A DNA stretch of 12,620 nt from CAYGWX01 sp964353855 [NCBI: uncultured bacterium] (lineage in GTDB: Bacteria; Edwardsbacteria; CAYGWX01). The notes under the pieces are model-generated. The model was given only the letters and a program-made list of their open reading frames with translations, did no database searches and was not told where the DNA came from. The stretch covers positions 1 through 12,620 of the forward strand of contig CAYGWX010000004.1 of NCBI GenBank assembly GCA_964353855.1, written 5' to 3'. Below, one piece after another: positions 6,233 through 12,467 of this stretch. A program made the position numbers and the translations under genes. The first letter of the stretch is position 1; each line of letters begins with the position of its first letter.

Positions 6233-6240
6233 CGATAGCC

Positions 6241-6332
6241 GGAGAGATGCCCGAGCTGGTCTAAGGGGCACGCCTGGAGAGCGTGTGTTCCCCACAAGGG
6301 AACCCTGGGTTCGAATCCCAGTCTCTCCGCCA
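6241..6332 (+). tRNA. tRNA-Ser(GGA), CCA encoded
   Basis: This 92-nt gene has a long variable arm. The acceptor stem GGAGAGA pairs perfectly with TCTCTCC, followed by discriminator G73 and an encoded CCA (6330-6332). The anticodon stem CACGC/GCGTG encloses CTGGAGA, giving anticodon GGA, which reads UCC and UCU. Position 37 is G where A is more usual. The variable arm forms a small hairpin (TTCCC/GGGAA), and the T arm is CTGGG-TTCGAAT-CCCAG. No promoter is visible in the end of the preceding gene, so it may be cut from a longer transcript. Confidence 0.96.
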
Positions 6333-6358
6333 TGTAAATCTAACGCTAAGGAAAGATC

Positions 6359-7003
6359 ATGAAGAAGGTCGTTCTCATCGTTCTTGCCATTCTGGTCATT
6401 TTAATCGTCATCGCTTTCATCGGGCTTCGTTCGATGATGCGCGGGCCGGACCTCTCGGCCTACGAGTCCCTGCGGGAGCCGCGGATCAGCATGATGGCGA
6501 GCCAGAATATGCTGGTCGTGGAGCTGAAGGGCGACCCCAATCAAGTAGGAGGCAAAGCCTTCGGGGCGCTGTTCAAGACTTATTATCAGATCAAAGGCGT
6601 TCCGAAGGGCGGACCCCCTCCTGCGCCGAGGGCGCGCTGGCCGCTGGCGCTGGATACCCCCAAGGGAGAATGGGTCGGGATTTACGGAATGCCCATTCCA
6701 ACGAACGTGGAAGGCCTTCCGGAGAAGGCTGATCCTCTCGTGAAGATCGGGACCTGGGACTACGGGACGGTCGCCGAGATCCTGCACATTGGGCTGTACA
6801 GCGAAGAAGTGCCCACGGTCGGGAGGTTGATGGCCTTCATCACCCAGAACGGCTATCAGGTCATCGGTGAACACGAGGAGGAATACTTGCGGGGACCAGG
6901 CCTGTTCGGGAAGGGCGACCCCAAGAAGTACTACACGATCATCCGCTACCGGGTGACGAAGGCTCAGCCCGATACGGTCTTGAAACAAACTCAGGCGAAT
7001 TAG
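6359..7003 (+). CDS. Membrane-anchored GyrI-like domain protein
   Basis: This protein has 214 residues. The start is supported by AAGGAAA at 6348-6354. Residues 3-24 are an uncleaved hydrophobic helix (VVLIVLAILVILIVIAFIGL) after a short basic start, which should place the rest outside the cytoplasm. Residues about 40-200 match the GyrI-like small-molecule-binding fold, best seen in the C-terminal half: YGTVAEILHIGLYSEEVPTV, then FITQNGYQVIGEHEEEYLRG and YYTIIRYRV. GyrI-like domains are usually cytoplasmic, as effector-binding parts of AraC/MerR-type regulators or as stand-alone binders and hydrolases. A membrane-tethered form is less usual, and its ligand cannot be told. The stop is 5 nt before the next gene, so the two are probably co-translated. 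Confidence 0.82.
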   Translation: MKKVVLIVLAILVILIVIAFIGLRSMMRGPDLSAYESLREPRISMMASQNMLVVELKGDPNQVGGKAFGALFKTYYQIKGVPKGGPPPAPRARWPLALDTPKGEWVGIYGMPIPTNVEGLPEKADPLVKIGTWDYGTVAEILHIGLYSEEVPTVGRLMAFITQNGYQVIGEHEEEYLRGPGLFGKGDPKKYYTIIRYRVTKAQPDTVLKQTQAN

Positions 7004-7008
7004 AGTTC

Positions 7009-7380
7009 GTGGCCAAAAAAATCAAAATCATCGTCGGGGGTGTTGAGGCCCTCGCGGAACTGAACGACACGGAGACGTCCGCGGCCATCTGGAAGAAACT
7101 TCCCATCGAGGCCAAGGGGGAGTTCCGGGGGGACGAGATCTTCTTCGGCATCGGCCTGGCGATGGACTCCGAGGACCCGCGGGAGCTCGTCCAGGAAGGC
7201 GACCTCGGATACTGGCCCCCGGGAGAGGCGTTCTGCATCTTCTACGGGCCCACTCCGACCTCCCGGGAGGGCGAGATAAGGCCCTACAGCCCGGTGAACA
7301 TCATCGGGAAAGTGCTCGGAGACCCCAAGGTCTTCAAGACGGTCAAGGACGCGAGCCAGGTCAGAATCGAGAAAGCATAG
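7009..7380 (+). CDS. Cyclophilin-like fold protein (DUF369/TM1367 type)
   Basis: This protein has 123 residues from a GTG start 5 nt after the preceding stop. The signature is GDLGYWPPGEAFCIFYGPTP (64-83), followed by EIRPYSPVNIIGKV. I recall this as typical of the small stand-alone cyclophilin-like proteins solved from Thermotoga (TM1367). Members have a cyclophilin-type barrel, but prolyl isomerase activity is not established for them. There is no signal peptide or membrane segment, so it is cytoplasmic, unlike its coupled membrane-anchored neighbour. No terminator is obvious in the 106 nt before the transaldolase gene. Confidence 0.82.
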   Translation: MAKKIKIIVGGVEALAELNDTETSAAIWKKLPIEAKGEFRGDEIFFGIGLAMDSEDPRELVQEGDLGYWPPGEAFCIFYGPTPTSREGEIRPYSPVNIIGKVLGDPKVFKTVKDASQVRIEKA

Positions 7381-7486
7381 GATAGTCAGACGGGCTTTGA
7401 ACAACCGTTTAATTCCCTGTCCATAGCTTCAGCGGTATCATTCGTTGCAACATAGCACTCCAATCAAAGCGAGGTAAAGAGCAGGC

Positions 7487-8134
7487 ATGAAGATCTTTCT
7501 GGATACAGCCAATGTGAGCGAGATCCGGGAGGCGGCGAGCTGGGGGATCCTGGACGGGGTGACCACGAACCCCTCCCTGATTGCCAAGGAGGGGCGGAAG
7601 TTCGTCGAGGTGGTCAAGGAGATCGCGACCATCGTGGACGGGCCGATCTCGGCCGAGGTGGTGAGCCTGGAGGCCAAGGGCATGGTCGAGGAAGCCCAGC
7701 CCCTGGCCGCCATCCACCCCAACATCACGATCAAGATCCCGATGTGCCCGGAAGGCCTGAAGGCGGTGAAGGTCCTGGCCGGCAAGAAGATCAAGACCAA
7801 CGTGACCCTGGTCTTCTCATCCAATCAGGCGCTCCTTGCGGCCAAGGCCGGAGCCACCTTCGTGTCCCCGTTCGTGGGGCGCCTGGACGACGCCTCGCAC
7901 GTGGGCATGGACCTGATTCGGGAGATCATCCCGATCTATCAGAACTACGACTTCGACACCCAGGTCATCGTGGCCAGCGTGCGGAACCCGCTGCATGTGG
8001 TGGAGGCAGCCCAAGCCGGGGCCCACGTCGCGACGGTGCCCTTCGGGATCCTCAAGCAGATGGCCGCCCATCCCCTGACCGACATCGGAATCAAGAAGTT
8101 CCTGGCGGACTGGGAGAAGATCCCGAAGGCCTGA
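7487..8134 (+). CDS. tal: Small transaldolase (TalC/FSA-type family)
   Basis: This protein has 215 residues, the usual size of the decameric single-domain transaldolases. It moves a dihydroxyacetone unit between sugar phosphates in the non-oxidative pentose phosphate pathway. Motifs are [13 protein letters not shown] (4-16), [13 protein letters not shown] (24-36), Lys83 as the Schiff-base lysine in [15 protein letters not shown], and TNVTLVFS (104-111). Fructose-6-phosphate aldolases have Gln and Tyr at two active-site positions where transaldolases have Glu and Phe. Here these are Glu57 (SAEVVS) and Phe129 (SPFVGRLDD), which favours true transaldolase. GAGGTAAA stands 11 nt before the ATG. 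A possible weak promoter has TATCAT at 7436-7441 but no clear -35. The gene heads a probable operon with transketolase two genes downstream. Confidence 0.93.
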   Translation: MKIFLDTANVSEIREAASWGILDGVTTNPSLIAKEGRKFVEVVKEIATIVDGPISAEVVSLEAKGMVEEAQPLAAIHPNITIKIPMCPEGLKAVKVLAGKKIKTNVTLVFSSNQALLAAKAGATFVSPFVGRLDDASHVGMDLIREIIPIYQNYDFDTQVIVASVRNPLHVVEAAQAGAHVATVPFGILKQMAAHPLTDIGIKKFLADWEKIPKA

Positions 8135-8143
8135 GGCGCTTCA

Positions 8144-8527
8144 GTGAGGGTTTGGGACCTCGGGCCGGAGAAGCTGTGCCGCAACCATCTGCTGGGCGAG
8201 CATCGCGAGCTCCACGCCATCTGGTCCATCCTCACGGAAGGCAGGAAGGGTTATGCCCGTCATCCCGAGACGCTGAGGTGGAAAGGGAAGCTCCGAGCCC
8301 TCTATGGGCGGCACGAGACGTTGGTTCGCGAGATGAGACGGAGAGGGTATAAACACAAAACCTCCCTTTCCTCCGGACTGGCAAAAGGCAAAGCCAAACA
8401 GGATGAATTCGTGGATTCGCTGGCCGATCAGGCGCGGATTCTCAAAGTTAAACAGTGTGGGTGCAAGATTGGAATGGCTTCAAGGCTTTCCTCGACAGGA
8501 AAGCTGCGCGAAAGGTCGATTTTGTAG
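8144..8527 (+). CDS. Pyrimidine-dimer DNA glycosylase/endonuclease V-type protein
   Basis: This protein has 127 residues from a GTG start 9 nt after the transaldolase stop, with GAGG 7 nt upstream. The N-terminal MRVWDLGPEKLCRNHLLGEHRELHAIW matches the small bacterial relatives of phage T4 endonuclease V. GEHREL holds Arg21 and Glu22, which line up with T4 Arg22 and Glu23; T4 Glu23 is essential for glycosylase action. HPETLRWKGKLRALYGRHE and EMRRRGYKHKT continue the family pattern. T4 enzyme uses its N-terminal Thr2 amino group; here residue 2 is Arg, as expected for this branch but leaving the nucleophile uncertain. The likely role is base excision repair of UV dimers. The last 20 residues after VKQCGCK look unconserved. 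It is an odd insert between two pentose phosphate genes. Confidence 0.85.
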   Translation: MRVWDLGPEKLCRNHLLGEHRELHAIWSILTEGRKGYARHPETLRWKGKLRALYGRHETLVREMRRRGYKHKTSLSSGLAKGKAKQDEFVDSLADQARILKVKQCGCKIGMASRLSSTGKLRERSIL

Positions 8528-8532
8528 CATGG

Positions 8533-8567
8533 TAATCCAAAATCCAAAACCAAACCTCTAAAAACAA
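8533..8567 (+). repeat. Heptanucleotide tandem array (AAATCCA type) in the transketolase leader
   Basis: The units are TAATCCA, AAATCCA, AAACCAA, ACCTCTA and AAAACAA, with decay towards the 3' end. The array fills most of the 53-nt gap between the endonuclease V stop (8527) and the transketolase ATG and runs into the ribosome site GGGAGG. It is strikingly A-rich and G-free next to GC-rich genes, so it may also act as an unstructured leader. Confidence 0.6.
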
Positions 8568-8580
8568 AAAGGGAGGCAGG

Positions 8581-10602
8581 ATGCCGTTAGTGGATTCGAA
8601 GACCGGAAAGGTGCGCAAGGCCTACAACGTGAAGGACCTGGAGGAAGCGGCCAACACCATGCGGGGGCTGAACCTCGTGGCCCTTTGCGCCGCGGGCTCC
8701 GGCCATGCCGGGGGGACCTTGTCCCTGATGGATGTCACCGCCGCGCTCTACTTGCACGTGGCCCGGCTGGACTCCAAGGAGCCCTTCTGGCCGGAACGGG
8801 ACCGGATCATCTGGTCCACCGGACATAAGGCTCCGAACCTCTACCTGGGTTTGGGAATGGCCGGGTACTACGATGTCGAGGACGTCGCCACGTTGAGGAA
8901 ATTAGGGAGTCCGTTTCAGGGGCATCCGCATTGGCCGAAACTGAAAGGAGTCGAGATCTCCAGCGGCTCCCTGGGGCAGGGGCTGTCCGTAGGGGTGGGC
9001 ATCGCGATGGCGGCCAAGATGGACCGCAAGGATTTCCGGGTCTACGTCCTGAACGGGGATGGGGAGCAGCAGGAGGGCCAGATCTGGGAGGCGGCCATGG
9101 AGGCCGGCCATTTCAAGCTGGACAACCTCTGCTCGGTCATCGACGTGAACCGGCTCCAGATCGACGGCTGGGTCAAGGACGTGATGAGCATCGAACCCCT
9201 CCGGGAAAAGTACGAAAGCTTCGGCTGGAACGTGGTGGAGTGCGACGGCCACAACATGAAGGAGATCGTGGAGGCCTTCGACAAGGCCGCGGTGGCCAAA
9301 ACCAAGCCCACGGTGATTTTGGCCCGGACCGTGAAGGGCAAGGGTGTGGACTTCATGGAGAACGTCGCCGGCTGGCACGGCAAAGTCCCGGACAAGGCCC
9401 AGATGGAGAGCGGGCTCAAGCAGCTCGGCCTGGAGGGTAAGATCGACGTGGAGCGGCTGTTCAAGAAGGCCGGTGACTTTCAGGCCAAAGCGAGCGCGGA
9501 CTTGGAGGCCAAGCAGCCCAAGTTCAGCCAGGACTTCTTCTGGAACAAGGCCGAGACCATGAAGGTCCAGATGGAGCCCACCCGGATGGGGTTCGGCAAG
9601 GCCCTCATGGAGAAGGGGGACGACCCCCGGATCGTGTGCCTGGGAGCGGACATCTCGGGTTCCATCGCCATCAGCCAGTTCTACGAGAAGAACCCGGAGC
9701 GCAAGCCGCGCTGGATCTCGGTGGGCATCGCCGAGCAGAGCGGGACGAACGTGGCCGCGGGACTGGCCAAGGAGGGGAAGATCCCGGTGTTCGGGACCTA
9801 CGGGGTGTTCGCGGCCGGACGGGCCCTGGACCAGCTGCGGACCACGGTGTGCTACGGGAACTTCAACGTGCTCATCGCCGGAGCGCACGGCGGGGTCTCC
9901 GTAGGGCCGGACGGGGCCACTCACCAGTCCCTGGAGGACCTGTTCCAGGTCTGCGGCCTGCCCAACATGAACGTGGTCGTGCCCTGCGACGCGGTCGAGA
10001 CCCGCAAGGCCACGGAATGCCTCCTGTTTGAGATCCAGGGGCCGAAGTTCATCCGCTTCGCCCGGGAGGCCACCCCGATCGTGACCACCGAGGCGAACCC
10101 GTTCGTGTTCGGCAAGGCCAACATCATCCGCTTCCGCCAGGAGGGCCCAAGCTTCATCGAGGCCTTCGAGACGAAGTTAGCCTCGGAGTATGCCTCGGAG
10201 AAGGAGGACCTCGCGATCATCGCCTGCGGGCCCGAGGTCCCCGAGGCCATGCGGGCCGCCTACATCCTCAAGAAGGACTTCGGGATCGAGGCCCGGGTCG
10301 TGAACCTGCACACCCTGAAGCCCCTGGACAAGGACGTTATTGTGAAAGCGGCCCTGGACACCGGGATCGTCGTGACCGCCGAGGAGCACCAGGTCGGGGG
10401 CATGGGGAACCTGGTGGCCGCGGTGCTCGCCCAGGCCAGGGAGCTTTACGGCAAGCCCGTGATCACAGGCATGATCGGGGTCAAGGACCGCTTCGGGGAA
10501 TCCGGGGCGCCCTGGGAACTGATCAAGGAATTCGAGGTCTCGGCCGAGCACATCGCCCGGATGGCCAAGGACCTTTACGATTTCCGCAAAGCGAAGCGAT
10601 AA
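8581..10602 (+). CDS. tkt: Transketolase (full length)
   Basis: This protein has 673 residues, the normal length of a one-chain transketolase rather than the split two-subunit form. It transfers two-carbon ketol units using thiamine diphosphate. The cofactor motif begins GDGEQQEGQIWEAAMEAGHF (159-178) and ends at Asn190 in IDVNRLQIDG. Active-site histidines appear in GSGHAGGT (His42), STGHKAPNLY (His82) and AGWHGK. Glu385 in SVGIAEQSG is the catalytic glutamate that activates the cofactor. The C-terminal domain from about 530 carries the transketolase-C pattern (ARVVNLHTLKPLDKDVI, TAEEHQVGGMG). The DXS-type GDGA motif is absent. The ribosome site GGGAGG lies just before the ATG. With the transaldolase upstream it completes the non-oxidative pentose phosphate branch. 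Confidence 0.97.
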   Translation: MPLVDSKTGKVRKAYNVKDLEEAANTMRGLNLVALCAAGSGHAGGTLSLMDVTAALYLHVARLDSKEPFWPERDRIIWSTGHKAPNLYLGLGMAGYYDVEDVATLRKLGSPFQGHPHWPKLKGVEISSGSLGQGLSVGVGIAMAAKMDRKDFRVYVLNGDGEQQEGQIWEAAMEAGHFKLDNLCSVIDVNRLQIDGWVKDVMSIEPLREKYESFGWNVVECDGHNMKEIVEAFDKAAVAKTKPTVILARTVKGKGVDFMENVAGWHGKVPDKAQMESGLKQLGLEGKIDVERLFKKAGDFQAKASADLEAKQPKFSQDFFWNKAETMKVQMEPTRMGFGKALMEKGDDPRIVCLGADISGSIAISQFYEKNPERKPRWISVGIAEQSGTNVAAGLAKEGKIPVFGTYGVFAAGRALDQLRTTVCYGNFNVLIAGAHGGVSVGPDGATHQSLEDLFQVCGLPNMNVVVPCDAVETRKATECLLFEIQGPKFIRFAREATPIVTTEANPFVFGKANIIRFRQEGPSFIEAFETKLASEYASEKEDLAIIACGPEVPEAMRAAYILKKDFGIEARVVNLHTLKPLDKDVIVKAALDTGIVVTAEEHQVGGMGNLVAAVLAQARELYGKPVITGMIGVKDRFGESGAPWELIKEFEVSAEHIARMAKDLYDFRKAKR

Positions 10603-10645
10603 CCCCTCTTCGATCCACTCTAACCCAAGGAGGCAATGAGGTCAC

Positions 10646-11815
10646 ATGCACATCGCAACCCGGATGAGCCGGCTGGGCCAGGAGACGGCCTTCGACGTCC
10701 TGGCCCGGGCCAAGGCCCTGGAAGCTAAGGGACGGAGCATCATCCACCTGGAGATCGGGGAGCCGGACTTCGACACTCCCAAGAACATCCGCGACGCGGC
10801 CAAGAAGGCATTGGACGAGGGCTGGACCCACTACGGGCCCTCGGCCGGGATGCCCGACTTCAAGGAGGCCATCGCCCGGGAGATCAGCCAGACCCGGAAC
10901 ATCAAGGTCGAGGGCAAGCACGTGGTCGTCTGCCCCGGGGCCAAGCCGATCATGTTCTTCGGGCTCCTGGCCATCGCCGAGGAGGGGACCGAGGTCATCT
11001 ACCCCAATCCCGGGTTCCCGATCTACGAGTCCATGATCAACTACGTGGGGGCCAAGGCCGTGCCCATCCCCTTAAGGGAGGAGAAGGACTTCCGCCTGGA
11101 CGTGAACGAGCTGGTCAAGCTGGTGACGCCCCGGACCAAGCTGATCATCATCAACAGCCCGCAGAACCCCACCGGGGGGATCCTGACCAAGGAGGACTTG
11201 AAGGTCATCGCGGACCTGGCGATCAAGAACGACCTCTGGATCCTGTCCGACGAGGTCTACAACCGGATCACCTACGACTGGCCGTTCGAGAGCATCACCC
11301 AGTTCCCCGGCATGGTCGAGCGCACGATCATCCTGGACGGGTTCTCCAAGACCTACGCGATGACCGGCTGGCGCCTGGGCTACGGGGTGATGAACGAGGT
11401 CCTGGCCAACCACATCATGAAGCTGATGAACAACTCCGTGTCCTGCACGGCCTCGTTCACCCAGCGGGCCGGGATCGCAGGGCTCACCGGGCCCCAGGAC
11501 GACAGCGCGAAGATGGTCAAGGAGTTCCACCGCCGGCGGGACGTGATCGTGGACGGGCTGAACGCCATCCCCGGGATCTCCTGCAAGAGGCCCTTGGGCG
11601 CGTTCTACGTCTTCCCCAATATCACCAAGCTGGGGGTGACCTCCAAGCAGTTGGAGGACCACCTGCTGAACGACGCCGGGGTGGCCGGCCTCTCAGGGAC
11701 CTGCTTCGGGGCCTACGGGGAGGGCTACCTCCGCCTCTCCTACGCCAACTCCGTGGAGAACCTCCAGGAGGCCCTGCGTCGGATCAAGGAAAGCCTGCCC
11801 CGGCTGAAGAAGTAG
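10646..11815 (+). CDS. Pyridoxal-phosphate aminotransferase, class I/II (aspartate aminotransferase-like)
   Basis: This protein has 389 residues, typical for the I-gamma aminotransferase group. Fold-type I landmarks are in order: LEIGEPDFDTP near residue 36, HYGPSAGMPDFKEAIA near 65, Asn174 in NSPQNPTGG, Asp202 and Tyr205 in SDEVYNRITYD, and the cofactor lysine Lys235 in DGFSKTYAMTGWRLGYG. The C-terminal GYLRLSYANS has the arginine that binds the substrate carboxylate. It probably swaps amino groups between an amino acid and 2-oxoglutarate. Aspartate is the default guess, but alanine or aromatic amino acids are also handled by this group. AAGGAGG lies 12 nt upstream of the ATG and a second GAGG 4 nt upstream. 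The gene follows transketolase by 43 nt, so co-transcription is likely. No terminator follows before the tRNA-Ala promoter. Confidence 0.94.
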   Translation: MHIATRMSRLGQETAFDVLARAKALEAKGRSIIHLEIGEPDFDTPKNIRDAAKKALDEGWTHYGPSAGMPDFKEAIAREISQTRNIKVEGKHVVVCPGAKPIMFFGLLAIAEEGTEVIYPNPGFPIYESMINYVGAKAVPIPLREEKDFRLDVNELVKLVTPRTKLIIINSPQNPTGGILTKEDLKVIADLAIKNDLWILSDEVYNRITYDWPFESITQFPGMVERTIILDGFSKTYAMTGWRLGYGVMNEVLANHIMKLMNNSVSCTASFTQRAGIAGLTGPQDDSAKMVKEFHRRRDVIVDGLNAIPGISCKRPLGAFYVFPNITKLGVTSKQLEDHLLNDAGVAGLSGTCFGAYGEGYLRLSYANSVENLQEALRRIKESLPRLKK

Positions 11816-11821
11816 CGGGGT

Positions 11822-11851
11822 TTGACAAACCGGTAAACCTTGTGGTACTCT
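11822..11851 (+). promoter_or_regulatory. Promoter of tRNA-Ala
   Basis: TTGACA (11822-11827), an 18-nt spacer and TACTCT (11846-11851) lie about 60 nt above the tRNA. The -35 element is embedded in a small inverted repeat (GGTTT 11819-11823, AAACC 11827-11831), followed by a second AAACC at 11835-11839. The predicted leader from about 11858 to 11910 consists mostly of the heptamer array. Confidence 0.6.
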
Positions 11852-11873
11852 TTGCAGGAGACTAAGCCTTAAG

Positions 11874-11908
11874 AATTCCGCATTCCGCATTCCGAAATCC
11901 GCATTTCT
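11874..11908 (+). repeat. Heptanucleotide tandem array (CATTCCG type) in the tRNA-Ala leader
   Basis: The units are AATTCCG, CATTCCG, CATTCCG, AAATCCG and CATTTCT: five units, 35 nt, ending 2 nt before the tRNA. The array at 12080-12107 has related text (CAATTCG, CAATCCG, then AAAT). RNase P would remove it from the mature tRNA. Confidence 0.85.
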
Positions 11909-11910
11909 GA

Positions 11911-11986
11911 GGGGCTGTAGCTCAATTGGGAGAGCGCCTGAATCGCACTCAGGAGGTAGTGGGTTCGAATCCCATCAGCTCCACCA
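11911..11986 (+). tRNA. tRNA-Ala(CGC), CCA encoded
   Basis: This 76-nt gene has acceptor stem GGGGCTG/CAGCTCC, which contains the G3.U70 pair that identifies tRNA-Ala, then A73 and an encoded CCA (11984-11986). The anticodon stem CCTGA/TCAGG encloses ATCGCAC, giving anticodon CGC for the codon GCG. The D arm is GCTC..GAGC, and the T arm is GTGGG-TTCGAAT-CCCAT with one G.U pair. CGC is the G-ending-codon isoacceptor, in keeping with a high-GC genome. Confidence 0.97.
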
Positions 11987-11991
11987 GGAAA

Positions 11992-12022
11992 GGGGGGCAG
12001 GCTTTCCGGAAGCCTGCCCCCT
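11992..12022 (+). terminator. Terminator hairpin after tRNA-Ala
   Basis: GGGGGCAGGCTT (11993-12004) and AAGCCTGCCCCC (12010-12021) form a perfect 12-bp stem around TCCGG, extended by a G.U pair. It starts 6 nt after the tRNA. The following bases (GCGTTATTCC) are only weakly T-rich, so it may be a processing hairpin or a weak terminator. Confidence 0.7.
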
Positions 12023-12040
12023 GCGTTATTCCGGTAGGTT

Positions 12041-12067
12041 GTCATCCTTGAGCGCAGCGAAGGATCT
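12041..12067 (+). repeat. GTCAT-led palindromic element 1
   Basis: GTC, then ATCCTT (12044-12049), a 10-nt loop (GAGCGCAGCG), AAGGAT (12060-12065) and CT. Its start and end (GTCATCC ... GGATCT) match those of element 2, 74 nt downstream and in the same orientation. I recall very similar text as dispersed non-coding repeats in many bacterial genomes. Confidence 0.65.
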
Positions 12068-12079
12068 GCTTTTGCCGTT

Positions 12080-12107
12080 CAATTCGCAATTCGCAATCCG
12101 AAATGAT
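12080..12107 (+). repeat. Heptanucleotide tandem array (CAATTCG type)
   Basis: The units are CAATTCG, CAATTCG, CAATCCG and AAATGAT. The order of units, ending in an AAAT-type unit, mirrors the array at 11874-11908. It lies between palindromic elements 1 and 2. Confidence 0.75.
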
Positions 12108-12114
12108 ATGACTC

Positions 12115-12140
12115 GTCATCCCGAACTCGTTTCGGGATCT
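12115..12140 (+). repeat. GTCAT-led palindromic element 2
   Basis: ATCCCGAA (12118-12125) and TTCGGGAT (12131-12138) form an 8-bp stem around CTCGT, flanked by GTC and CT. Read on the plus strand it gives HPELVSGS, a peptide I recall from spurious predicted proteins that cross this kind of repeat. This supports a dispersed element rather than a gene. Confidence 0.7.
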
Positions 12141-12205
12141 CGTCGTTTCTCCCATGCTCCCCGGCCCCCTTGCTCCCCTGCAATCCGTTTATCCTATTCT
12201 CCTCC

Positions 12206-12236
12206 ATTATATGGCACAGGTTTGGCATTTTTTCAA
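12206..12236 (-). promoter_or_regulatory. Possible minus-strand promoter with perfect TATAAT
   Basis: On the minus strand TTGAAA (12236-12231) and TATAAT (12211-12206) are separated by 19 nt. A transcript would run leftwards through palindromic elements 2 and 1 and the heptamer array towards the tRNA-Ala terminator. It would contain no good open frame, so a non-coding RNA is possible. The spacer is one nt longer than in the other promoters here, and the region is A/T-rich, so chance is a real alternative. Confidence 0.3.
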
Positions 12237-12360
12237 GTGCGGAAAGTGAGGTTACGTGGAACAAGGCTTTCCTAAGGGGTTGTTTTTATTGGATTTGAGA
12301 AAAATCGTATCTTCGTAAGTCACTTTTTCGTTCTCGCCCCCTCTTTGGCGAAGAAAGGCC

Positions 12361-12417
12361 GTCATTCCCGTTGGAGCGGAGCGTAAATCCCGATCTATCG
12401 GGGCGGCGGGAATCCAG
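12361..12417 (+). repeat. GTCAT-led palindromic element 3 with nested CCCGAT palindrome
   Basis: The outer arms ATTCCCG (12364-12370) and CGGGAAT (12407-12413) enclose an inner palindrome CCCGAT-CT-ATCGGG (12389-12402). The ends GTCATTCCCG and GGGAATCCAG are a longer variant of elements 1 and 2. The inner arms are identical to those of the palindrome over the TPR lipoprotein start codon at 2994-3007. Confidence 0.7.
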
Positions 12418-12467
12418 TACCTTCCCTTCTCCCCTTTTCGCTGGGGGGATGAAACCAATGAGGTCTC

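Larger units (their letters stand above)
12141..12467. other. Non-coding, repeat-bearing intergenic stretch
   Basis: No convincing gene is visible here: the open frames on both strands are short, cross the palindromic elements, and lack ribosome sites at useful distances. The region changes from C-rich (12150-12180) to A/T-rich (12270-12320) and back, unlike the even high-GC coding part. It holds palindromic element 3 (12361-12417) and, on the minus strand, a possible promoter (12236-12206). Confidence 0.6.

Noticed and set aside
6241-6332. tRNA-Ser as an attachment site for an integrated element
   Set aside because: No integrase, no direct repeat of the tRNA 3' end and no phage or plasmid genes are visible nearby.
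7487-8134. Annotation as fructose-6-phosphate aldolase
   Set aside because: Glu57 and Phe129 are the transaldolase choices at the two positions that separate the activities, and transketolase lies nearby. The family name FSA/TalC still applies loosely.
8902-9924. Long minus-strand open frame (340 codons) opposite transketolase
   Set aside because: It is antisense to a clear transketolase in a high-GC genome where stop codons are rare. Its translation is rich in His, Leu, Gly and Pro with no recognisable motif.
8581-10602. 1-deoxy-D-xylulose-5-phosphate synthase as an alternative to transketolase
   Set aside because: The cofactor motif is GDGEQQEG, not the GDGALTGG type, and the histidine set and domain order are those of transketolase.
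12079-12264. Minus-strand open frame of 61 codons (and a 78-codon plus-strand frame over the same area)
   Set aside because: Both cross the palindromic elements and the heptamer array. On the minus strand the GGAGGAG motif lies right after the -10 element and so would not be in the mRNA, and no family is recognisable.
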